This document shows, piece by piece, positions 12,001 to 23,033 of a stretch of DNA of 64,000 nucleotides. Location: assembly GCF_000002995.4 (NCBI RefSeq), contig NW_025062475.1:8994187-9058186 (forward strand), written 5' to 3'. The number at the start of each line of letters is the position of its first letter. The stretch's first letter is position 1. Under the pieces are notes generated by a model. That model saw nothing but the letters and a program-made list of their open reading frames with translations, did not search any database and was not told the DNA's origin. Both the position numbers and the translations under genes were made by a program. The stretch is from Brugia malayi (lineage: Eukaryota > Nematoda > Chromadorea > Rhabditida > Onchocercidae).

Positions 12001-15000
12001 TTCTTCTAATCAAATAATACCGATATCTTTATACCAGAATAACAAGTATTAATATTCGATTCCACTTTAACATCAATGTTGAAGCATTAGGGTACACCAA
12101 ACAGTTCTTTGACATCAATACAAAATAAATGATGGGTTTAATTCTATCGATAATATGACCTTAATATTATTTGTCACAGTCCAGAGAAAAAAAAAAACAT
12201 CAGTAAGTAACATTTATTCTTATTAAAAGATAAAAAAGAAAATTACTTGCAAAGATTGATGTTCACCATCGGCACAAGCCGTAATAACTGAGTTATTACT
12301 ATTACCACCATTTGAAACCCTTTCGTCGCCACCATTTTCTTCTGGTGGACGATGTAGAATTCTTGCCGCATCACGTGAGATAGCATCGATAGCATTGAAA
12401 ATTGATTCAACAACATCCGGGAACTCAAATCAGTACTTCTTATTTAAGATCAATTTTTTCAACAATGGAGTAAAATCTAAAAAGGAAAAAAAAAATTAAG
12501 GGAATACTATATTCCAGAGTTTGTAAACATTATGCAGCAAAAATGATCTATTGTACTTCCCCAGTATAAAGTTGCCGCAACCTAAAAAATAGATTTAAAA
12601 ATACATACCACAGTTGATTAGTAAGATTTTCGAACTATATTTCCTAACCTATACCAAACTGGCTGTTATAAAAATCTAAACATTCTTACCTTCTTCAACC
12701 GCTCCTTCACTGTTTGTACCATTCGTGAAGTATTTCTTTCAACTCTCGAATTGACCAATATTACCCTGAGGTCGGGAAGACTGAAAACATTATGATCTAC
12801 TTTTTCCGCCATTATGATCAAAAGAAAGCCCAAAATCTCCAGAACTTACTTTTAAAATATCACTTGCATCAGAAGGACAGTATGATGCAAGCAATGGTGA
12901 AAAAAAAATGAAAACTTACTTCCTTAAATGTTGAATACATGTCCCAGGTTTAAAACATGCAACACCACCTAGAAAAGATAAAAAATCACTAAAAATTTTT
13001 GAAAAATAAGAAATATTATCCTTAAAAACAATACTAATATAGCAAAAAGTAAAGTCGAAAATCCAAAAGTCTTGCAAAAGTAAAGTTATAAATTTACATA
13101 GAGATGCATCCTTGAATCTATCTACAAATTTCGACCGCAACGTAATTTGTGAAAAATTAAAAACAAACAAACCGTAAGTGCAAACGGCCGCATCAAGTCC
13201 AGAAGCTCGCCCATGTATCAGTGACTCAGCTGCAGCTGACCATTTTCTGATCATGTCTAGATGATGGTCTTCCCATGTCAGTGATCCTTCGTCATTTACC
13301 TGTATGAACCGAGGATCAACAAGCGTACAAATGATATAAACAGATAAACTAAGTTGCAGTCCAAATTAATCACTGCTCTCCAAATTCCAACAACTCCGTG
13401 ATAAATGAAATGTTGAAGAGAAAAATAAAAACTTTGCTGCAAAATTATTAACAAACGTTAATGCTTTCTACCGAAAGTGATTACATGAAAAAATACGTTC
13501 AATTGGTAAACCTTCATTTTTTCTAAATTCGGCATTAAATGAATTAAAAAAGGTCCAAATGAACTTTTGATGCCTATTTGAGGGGAAACAATTTATCAAT
13601 TACTACAATTTTCCTATTATAATGTAAAAATATTCCAACAATTTGTAAGGTTAAATATGAGCTAATGGTCGAAATTAAACCTGCCGCATTATACGTGGTA
13701 ATTAAACCACGAAGCAGTTTAAAGACTTATTTTTAAGGATAAGAATAATAAACAACAAGAAAAAAATGGAAAAAAAAAAGCTCACAGGGATTGATGGGGC
13801 AGGAATCAAGCCAGCTGTTTGCAGCAGTGCAGCTGCAACGCAAACACAGTATGCTCCTGAATATCAAATTTTCAATACAGAAAATGAACTGAACTGAAGT
13901 CAACACAAAAATTTTTTGAGTTCAGTTAGTATCAGTTCTGTGATAGAATGATAAATTTCATTTTATTTTGAAGTAATACTGTGATACTGTATTACCTGAC
14001 GAGCCCAGACCAACACAAGAGGGAAGTTTGAAGCGAATAGTAACTTTTACGGCAAGAATATCCCTGAAACAACTACTGAAAGTCCATATTTATCAATTAC
14101 CCTAGAGAAAAAGTTTATAATATAGCAATATTTATAACTAAATACATCAGATAAGAGGCAGGCAATAGTCAGTAATGCATAAAATTACTTAGAATATGCC
14201 ATTAAAAAAAAATCCTGTATAAATATTTCTGCATTACTTTAAATACTTGAATAATATATCAAGAAATTAGGAATTCTCCAATTTAAGGACAAACTTTTTT
14301 CGTTGCACAACACCGAGAAGAAGATACCAGAAAGCTAATATTGCCAAATGTTGTACACCACATTGATCTTCGCATGATCCGCTTAGTTTTCGCGCTATAG
14401 GCACAAGTAATTCGAGGGATGGTGGCGACCCGTCGTCAACCGTGTATTCTGAGTAAAATGAACAAAAAAAAAAAAATGAAAATTAAACTGATAGATGTAT
14501 TTTAATGAACTGGGAAGTAAAATGGAAATTAACTCATTTTGAAATCTTTCTTGTAATAACCAAAAAGGTATAAAAAGTGCATATAATTAATACTAAAAAA
14601 GTTTCCGGAATGAAAAGCACAACACTTTCTCTTTCCTTCTCTGAAAAAAATTCCCCATTTGAAAAAGCATTATAAACATCCAGTATTTTTTAATCAGATA
14701 TAAAACTAAATGTGTATATGTGAATAACTTCCGCACATTTATTTTCCGTCCAATTACTATTTCAGCTTATTTTTATGATGTAATCTGATTTAAAAAAAAG
14801 AGGGAATGAAAAAACAAACCAGAAAGACGTTCTCCAGCTCTCAAAAGATCCTTTAGTAACCAAGTTTTTTCAACACCAAGAGCAGGTAATGACAAATATA
14901 TCCTGCCATCCGCCGAAGTGAATAGGCTAACGTAAGTGCGCAAGTCTATAGAGCCAGCAACTGCTGTCTATAACAAAACATGCAAACTACATCTTTTCAA

Positions 15001-15469
15001 TCAATATTTATGCACATGTAAACATGTTATTTTCAGTAAGAGTTTTCAATCTATCACACAAATAGTGTACATGCATGCTACAAATGAGCAGAAATTGTTG
15101 ATTAAAAGTTCAACCCCAAACATTGATAAATATTACTCGTGATATTACATACTTATTAAGCATTCTAAGATGCAGGATAATAAAAGTTTTGGTTTCTGTC
15201 TCTCTCTTAAGCTATCACGTTGAATTTTCTTCCGTAATTAACTTCAATATTTCAAATATTCAACTAAACTCAAAATTAAAAGATGCAATTTTCGAAATTC
15301 TGATTAAAATATTCACAGGGCTTATCTTTAAAAAGTAACTAGGAATGAAAAAAAAAAAAAAAAAAATGAAACAAACTCTTCCATAAACAACAGCGTGTTC
15401 ACCAAATAAAATAATCTTCCCGGGGGCACTTATATATAATCCACCGGAGGAACTCGACAAAGATCGCAT
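9055..15469 (-). CDS. mvk-1: Meval­onate kinase (GHMP kinase family)
   Basis: Twelve exons joined in phase: 15469-15377, 14967-14820, 14448-14295, 14063-13996, 13856-13786, 13299-13173, 12968-12920, 12780-12690, 12423-12247, 10607-10428, 9862-9709, 9269-9055, giving 508 residues. The enzyme phosphorylates mevalonate with ATP in isoprenoid synthesis. GHMP motif 1 is SAPGKIILFGEHAVVYG near the N-terminus, with the substrate-binding Lys. Motif 2 reads LPSCVGLGSSGAYCVCVAAA and keeps the metal-binding Ser. The catalytic Asp lies in HGRASGLDAAVC. Motif 3 is GIHPKMTGAGGGGSVFAFLKPG. Human MVK has 396 residues; the extra length is mostly a Ser/Asn/Gln-rich insertion encoded by exons 9 and 10. The start at 15469 is the first in-frame ATG after an acceptor at 15616 and gives a human-like N-terminus; a longer form is considered separately. 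Confidence 0.95.
11781..11866. repeat. Tandem duplication, two 43-bp copies in an mvk-1 intron
   Basis: TTTTCCTAGATAAAAGAGGA and the bases after it occur at 11781-11823 and again at 11824-11866 without visible difference. It lies in the intron between exons 9 and 10 and does not touch splice sites. Confidence 0.9.
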
Positions 15470-15615
15470 TGGCGATGCATGCGTGCTGCTGTTAGCCGTC
15501 AAAGGATGCGATGATGATGCCGGTGAATCGTGGACTGAATTTGGTACAAAAACATTAAGAAATTCAGCATAAAAATTGGATCTTCGTGCTTTCAAACAAA
15601 CAGTTCTCGATGTGT
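15377..15615 (-). CDS. Possible 5' extension of the first common mvk-1 exon
   Basis: The frame that holds the MVK start stays open upstream to a good acceptor (TTTTCTCAG, exon from 15615) and would add about 49 residues rich in Ser, His and Ala (SASSSHPL-like) before the kinase. It contains no ATG before 15469, so it is coding only if joined to an upstream exon. If the acceptor takes the spliced leader instead, this part is 5' UTR. Confidence 0.35.
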
Positions 15616-17620
15616 CTGAGAAAATTAAAAAACTAAAAACAAAAATATTAAATTCAAAATAGTTTCGCAAATCATTAGATGGAGAATACCGATAATTCCA
15701 GACAAAGAAATATGAACAATTGAGATCTTCAATCTAATGCACCATGTTTCCTGCAAACATAAAACGAAATCCAAATTTGGTTTACAAAAAAAGCTTCCTC
15801 CTCTATCTGCATATAGATAGATGAAAGGGCAGTATTACTGATGGTTTAAAGTTTAGAATGAATCCAAATGTCTGCCTTGCCGAAGTGGTCTTCCGTAACA
15901 CAGAGTGAGGACATTCATACAATAGACAAACAAACATCGAGGCGGCGGACTTTGATCTTATAATCAACAGTATCAGCAAAAAATTTCACTTACAACAACA
16001 GTAACTTTTACGACTTCATCTCAACCATTTTAACAGCTAAAACAAAAACGGCGAGAAGAAAGAGACTTATAAACCTTGACGGTGTAGGCCAGAGAACTGC
16101 AATGGTGCAAACAATTCAGTCAGATAGGAATTCTGTCAACTCGTAACTTATCCTCTTCAAAATGACAAAAGATGTTTGCTTAGAACAAGGATGAGGAAAT
16201 TTATTTCTCATCAAATCATTACTTCTGCACACAAACTCCCTAATTCTAAATAATAAAACATTACGTATAATATAAGGTGTGCTACCTAAGGAATATGGTG
16301 TTATGTAATCAGGAGTTATACTTCTAACGGAAGAGGAGGCGGACAGTGTCGAACTTTCAGCAAAGAACTTCACTTGCAACAACAGTAACTTTTATGACTT
16401 CATCTCAACCATCTCAACAGCTAAAACAATAACGGCAAGAAAAAAGAGACTTATAAACCTTGACGGTATAGGTCTTAAAATCAATAATAATTAATAACTG
16501 TGTTTGAAAGGCTTAGAAGAAGAATGGGAAGAAGAGAATGAAAAATGGCAATTATATTTAAAGAACATTTTTCTTCAGAAACTGGCAAGTGACAAAGAAG
16601 ATATCTATCAATAATAATTGATAACTCTGCGTGAAATTAGCTGAGAAACTCAATAAGTTCGTTTCTTCCTTACAAATTTAGCTAGATATTCTGGCAAAAC
16701 AGTTGTTTAATTTGGAGCTGAAGAGTAACTTTTTCCAAAAGTCCAATTATCTTTTTTTAACATCCCTTGTCTCTTCAAGAATGAAATAATTAATTCACTT
16801 AATGAATTCAATACCTTCTGTCTACCAATATCATCAGTCAGTGAAGACAGACGAATCGAACTGCAACAACAAGTGATAAGTGTGGGGTTTTTGTGCATAT
16901 TGGCATAAAGCAAAAGGTAACTAAAATAAAGTTCAATGCATGAAATGAGAAGCACTTCTATCTCAGTTAAATATATAAGCAATAAAGTTAAATATAAGTA
17001 TAAGTTAAATATATAAGCAATAAAATAAGGCCTAACTCACTACCTTTCTTCATTTGAAAAAAACTGAATTAAAAAAAAAAAAAAAAAAAAAAAAATGAAT
17101 TCGAAATTGTCAGCGCAATGGAACGGGAAGTAATAAACTTGTGCATATCATTAAATGCATTGTTAGAATAAAAGTGTCGTGAAAAATGAGGCAGAAGTAT
17201 AACAACCAAAGGAGTAATATATACACAGTATCATATACGTAGACAGTATCATTAGAGACCTAACTTATTCATTAAACAGCAATCTATCCATCAAAACCTA
17301 TAGTTTCTTTTGTCTTCCTTAGAAATTCAAAAAAAAGATTAAATGATATCAACAAAGAACGATGAAGAATGGAATAAGGCTAGTGATATAATGAAAAACT
17401 GTTAGAGAGTAACAAATCATATGCAGATTAGTCAAATTAGTAAGAAAAGAGGGAAATAGAAGGAATGAATATCAAACATCAATTAGAGAAGTTTCTTAGC
17501 TAGAACTGAAAACATCAAATATGTACCGAAAGAACATAAAGGTGAAGTTATTAGGGAAAATAAAGACCCAAACTCTAATAATATATTGCAAAAAAGATAA
17601 AGAAACTTGAAGTTACATAC
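15616..17620. other. Upstream or intronic region of mvk-1 with a 116-bp direct repeat
   Basis: No well supported exon. Two minus-strand frames (16382-16116 and 16982-16707) contain short Ser-rich pieces bounded by possible splice sites, but I could not phase them into mvk-1. A long A-tract sits at about 17070-17094. Confidence 0.35.
15973..16472. repeat. 116-bp direct repeat pair (15973-16088 and 16357-16472)
   Basis: Both copies run from TCAGCAAA, through CAACAACAGTAACTTTTA and AGAGACTTATAAACCTTGAC, to GGT.TAGG, with roughly a dozen differences and no large gaps. They are 384 bp apart in the same orientation. The identity of the repeat family is unknown. Confidence 0.85.
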
Positions 17621-17720
17621 AAGACTCAACATATGAAGAGTTGTCTTCCACGGACGACGTTGTAATTGTAATCACGGACGTTGTAGAGCTAGGCTGTTGC
17701 TCACGTCCTCCTCCTTCCAT
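17621..17720 (-). CDS. Possible alternative first coding exon of mvk-1
   Basis: On the minus strand an ATG at 17720 opens a frame MEGGGREQQPSSTTSVITIT that ends at a strong donor (T|GTATGT) after 33 codons plus one base. That phase fits the acceptor at 15615, so the two would join to a continuous frame and yield a mevalonate kinase of about 590 residues with a Ser/Thr-rich N-terminal extension. The exon is low in complexity, so chance openness is a real alternative; it could also belong to another gene. Confidence 0.3.
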
Positions 17721-20700
17721 AATACGTAATACTTGTACTGTCCTGCCCTCTCCTCCTCAGCTATTAGCACACTGCAACGCAGCCATTTTACGGATGTCAA
17801 AAGTGAACAGACTAATTTATCAAATATCAACCGGAATCAACGACTGGGGTCAAATAACAGCTGCTGACTCTCATTTCAGGTTAGCAACAAGTCATTTTTA
17901 CTACCCACTGATAAGCAAATCCTCAACAACGAGTATAATCACTGTTAAAAAGTTTGATAAGGCCCAACTACTACCAATAATAAGCGAAAACCGACAAATG
18001 CTTTCCTGCAGTTCACTGTTTCTGTTCAAATGTGTAAAGTACTCACTTACATACACAGACAAACAGAACAGACACACATTCAATACATACAGACCCATAC
18101 TCTCCTATAGACAGACACCACTTGTATGCCCGTATTCTGCCCAACCAGAATTGAAGACCTTACTCATCTTTTATTCGGATTTTTTCAAATCGAACTTTGT
18201 AGAGGACAGCTGGTCAAATAAATAGGCCTTGAAATGGGTTACAACTGTCCATGTGTGTGTCCCATCTCATTAAACTCATCTCTTCATCACATCCACTGAA
18301 AGACCTTTTCGACTGTTCTTTCAATGAATTAATTACCCTATCTAACATTAATTTAATTAATTGAGCAAACATATGCTTCACGTATACCATATGTAAGCAG
18401 TTGGCATAACAAAATCACTAAGACAGCATTTCTAGAATACATTGAATGAACACTTCAACTGCTAATTTATTTTCCGGATGAAAAGTTTGTCAAGAAATGG
18501 AAAGCCTATAGGAATAGAGTGGTTAGTATTGTTGGACAAATTGATTTTAACATAGAAACGCCTTTATAGAATATGAACGACGGATGTGCAGGCTACATTG
18601 TTTGCAGATGTGCCACGTCGTTTCGTATGGTTGTAACTGACTGCACAAATTTCCTTTTCCGAATAGATAATAAAGTAATTGCAATAATTCGCATATTCTG
18701 GCACCATGTTGATGTGATATTTAATTTTGCGCCGCCTACATCAAAAACAACATTAAAATTAAACCTAATCATTGTAATTGTAGAACAGCAAATATTTTAT
18801 GAAGATTATGCCTTGTGAATAATTAGTAATTAATTATAGCCAGCTTAGGAGTACGTGAATTGTAATCAATTTTGGGAAGTGTCCACTGATTACGACAAAT
18901 GAAACTGATAATTATAAAAATAATGTGTCAGTGATGTAGCGATGACCGTGTTTACTGCTGAGCAGCAATTCCCAAAACTCATTCTAGTTGACTTGGCGTG
19001 CCAAGTGATTTTCAAGAAATGTTAAATGGAAAGAGGAAGGGAGTAGAGGAGGAGGAAAAAATATTGATAAAGAGAAAGAGAGAGTGTGTCATTCAAGCAA
19101 CAAATTTCAACTTAAGGCACCCATCCCATTAGCATCTTTTGCTTTTGTTAATATATGCCCTGATATTTACGCTTTCCCGAAATTCTCGAAAGGGAAACGA
19201 TGTGAAAAAGAGAAAGTTGGAATGAGAAAAAAAGTTTGTACATCCATGGGCCATTAGGCTTACTAACAGAATGTAGTTAAAGAGAAGTCAAAACTAAGGA
19301 AATGAATTATGACTTTAGATTTTGGATGAAAGAATTTTCCCTCCTCTTCTTTTTACTCTGTCCTCAAATTCAAGTTAAGGATTTACTTTTCCCGTGCTTT
19401 AATGACAACTTGAAGGGAAAAGAAATATGATTCAGAGAAATGAATATCGAGAATGGAAAGTAAAGTAAAATAAAATGAATAGTGGATTGAAATAGAAAAT
19501 TTTCTGAAACTTATGGTGTGTAATGACAATAATATTTATAAATTAAGTTCACCTTTTTTCAATAAAATAATTGAATAAATTTTGAAAAGTGCACTATAGA
19601 CTAGGCTTATCATTTCAATCTTAGATCCTGCACAATTACAATAATGGTAGCGTTCCAATAGTCATCGCCAGTTCCCCTTGAATCTCTGAGTTTACAACTT
19701 TGATCTGCTTAATTTCTGAAGTTTCAACATGTCCACTTACTATCAAAAGTCTTAAAGTTGAAAACCAGATTTTGATATCCATTTGTTTGCGAAACTGTTA
19801 AATTTTACAGTCAAGTGAAATTAAAACTTTTTCGTGCATTCTGAAAATGATTCACTCTGACTCAGTGATAGTTCTGGATAGAATCAAATATTTTGATAAA
19901 ATCAAATAAAAAACAAAAAATTCTTTTGAGAATTTTATTTTCTTTTTTATTTTCCAATGAAATTCAAGTCAGCAGGATGAAATGAAGTTCCTACTTTTTA
20001 TGTTACTCATATATCGCTTTTCATATACTGTGTTGAATTTTTCCCTTTCCAGTCATTCTATTTAATTTGATTTACTTTGGATAAAATTAAATTTTGCAAT
20101 ATAAAATAACTAAGAAAAAGAGAATTTATTAAAAAATAGAAATTCTAAGAATTGCAATATTTTCGAGATGAAATTTAGAACATAGGAAAATACTTTTATA
20201 ACAAGAAGTTTTTAAACATTCAGCCATGTTTTGAAACTTTATCAGTTGGATTGCAAGCGATAAAACTGATAGCTAAATGAACTAGATGTGAACGGAGATG
20301 ACAGTATATTGTATTCAGAAGCTGCCACTATAAGACCACAAATACATCACTAATAAAAGAACAGATTTATAACTTGAAAAAATATATGTAAGATAAAAAA
20401 TTGAGTCATGCAATTTCTTTTTAAATATCATAGTTTTTCCACGATAAACTTTTTGCATTAACATGAAGGCTATTGGATTGCTATAAATCCTTTGAATGTA
20501 TTAGTTGCTCAAAATTAATCAAATATGAGGATTTTGAAATTATGGAGTCAAAATCTGGTAATGTCTCATTAAAAACATCATTGAAACTGCATCGATTAAT
20601 TTTAATTTTTACTGTTTCTAGGTCGGTATCTTAAATTTCCGAACCAATAAGTCCCAGATAATCTTTAAACTGGAAGTGAAAATGGAAATACTAACTTTAA

Positions 20701-21770
20701 GTTAAATAAAATTCAGTGAATGAACAAGACAGGATATTAAACTAGATAAGGCGTTTAAATTGAATTGAAGTGGAACGTTTGTAATAATGATGTTTTGGTA
20801 CCAAATACAAAGATAAGTGATTTTCTTCAAGTTTTTGAAATTTTTCAAATATAAATAAAAAAGTCTGGGATGGATAGAAAGGAAAGAAAAGCTAAGAAGT
20901 ATTATAAAAATGTCTGAAAGAAGAAGGAAAAATTGTAGAGAAAAGCGCTAAAGTAACAAATGACATTGGCCACTGGCCATTCTGTCAAATATTTGATTTC
21001 CCTCTTTTTTGTAAAAATCAAGTTCAACACTGGTTGAATTGTTGCAAACGATATAATCTTCAGTCTTGTTGGCAGAAGGGAAAGTTGTGATACTGAAAGT
21101 ATGCATCACAAAATCGTTAAGCCTTTCTCGATGTAGCAGGCGCACTTGAATCTTTTATTACCACTTCTCCCATCACTATTTCTACGAAAGAGAAAAATTT
21201 GATTCCAACCGTGATTGATGATACTATCTCGGAAATTCTTCCCAAATCACTTATCTTTGAAATGAGCAGCCTATACTTCAACATTGAGACAAGAAAATTC
21301 AGGTCTCGGTGGTTAAATAAAGCGGGAACTTAGTTAAGCAGTACAGAAACTGAGGTATAAAAACGAAAGGATGAAAGTTAAAAGACAGTTCAATGATTAC
21401 AACTCCCGAAGGGAAGCTCGAAGGATATATAATGAAATATTCGGAATGTTCGGGTAATACATGAGAAAAAAAGACAGAAATATCACAAAGATAAGCGCTG
21501 TTAGTAAAAAGCAGTGTTAGTTCATTACCGCTCGCTTCAAGTTAGAGCATTTGAAGAGATTTGTTTTTAATCAAATGTACATTTATATAAGAAATATTGA
21601 CAGTACGCAAACGAATGACTTTGACGAATGACAAAAGAATATTAAAAGCAGATATAAAAGCGGATAAAAACAGAGAAATTCATTACAAAGAATAATTAAA
21701 GGCTAATGGCATCGAAAGAAGAATCCTTTCTATTTATTCAAAGGTTTCTTATCATATATTACTTTATCAT

Positions 21771-21905
21771 AAATTTTTCCTGACATATTGTGGAGAAAAA
21801 TATCGACTGGAGAAGAGAAAGAATACGAAGTGTTAAATAAGATGCTTAGAAGTGAAATTAGGCAGAGTTAAACATAGGCCTGATACTTTTTAGTCGGCAC
21901 TTGCT
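21771..21905. repeat. Dispersed repeat copy A
   Basis: Shares TTCCTGA, GAAAAATATCGA.TGGAG.A, ATACGAAGTGTT.AATAAGAT, GCTTAGAAGTGAA.TTAGGCA and a GGCAC end with copy B at 22881-23033, same orientation. The family is unknown; no terminal inverted repeats were seen. Confidence 0.75.
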
Positions 21906-22880
21906 GTTACGGACAAAAAAATATATCAATTCATAATTCTCAATGAAAAAAAACCTGTTCAGAAAACACTGACAGAAGTATTGAAAAATAAATCAACCTT
22001 CGGAACATCGGCGAAATACCATGTTCGATGCGCTTTTATTGAGTTGTTAATGTAGGTAGGGCTGAACTGTCGACGAATACGACGGAGAAATGATTGGAAA
22101 TTCGGAATGGAATGAATTCCAGAAAAAGTTCATTGGTTTTCGGCATTCGATATTATCAGTGCAGTGAATGAGAATGCTCGATGGGAAGGCTATGTCTTTT
22201 CAAGCTTTGAAGGAAAAAGGACAAAAGGATAATGATTATTTAATGATAATAACTGATAATGAGTGGGATGATTTCTTTATAGTCTCGATTGAATTGATCT
22301 GAAATTCATTTATTTAGTGCAGTCAAACTAAAATAATACTACAGCGCCAGCGCCAAAGTACCACTAATCACATCGCCATGCAGGAAGCGTATACTTTGTT
22401 ACACTGTGCCAAAACACAAAACCGCACACTATAAATTGTACTATAAAACGCTGTAGACGACATTTAAAGGTGTGTGAATATGTCATTTATCAATAAAGTT
22501 GTAAGTGAAATCATTTCTAACACTGCCTAATACTGCAACAGAACGAACCACTCAGCAGTTGTAATCCGTTTCACATCTCCTTTCCGAATGAATGAAACTC
22601 AATTATCAGATTTAGTTGCAGAGGTTTTTATGAAGTGATAATTAGAACTCATCGTATGTCGTACACATTACATATCATATGTTGTTGTGGGTAATGTTAA
22701 GCTAATTTAAAGTGAACTGAAAAGAATGAATGACACAGTTTGGTATTATTCAGACTGAATAATACAAAACAAATGAAGTCATTTTAAAGATAATCACTTT
22801 TTTGTTTTGCTTTATTTGTATAAGGAAATGAAATCGAAGAGTCAGAAGTGGAAGCAAATGAAGGAATAAAGAGATTGATG

Positions 22881-23033
22881 AAATATTTTCCTGATATTTT
22901 ATGAAGAAAAATATCGAGTGGAGGAGAGAAAGACAAACATTTGGATAAAGGAAATACGAAGTGTTGAATAAGATGCTTAGAAGTGAACTTAGGCAGAGTT
23001 AAACTTAGGCCTAACACTTTTCACTCGGCACTT
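22881..23033. repeat. Dispersed repeat copy B
   Basis: Matches copy A at 21771-21905 over its whole length, with scattered substitutions and about 20 extra bases (ACAAACATTTGGATAAAGG region). Roughly 1.1 kb separates the copies. Confidence 0.75.

Noticed and set aside
17641..18225. 194-codon plus-strand ORF, the longest in the window
   Set aside because: No family resemblance, odd composition, no acceptor or donor context, and it overlaps a better minus-strand candidate exon.
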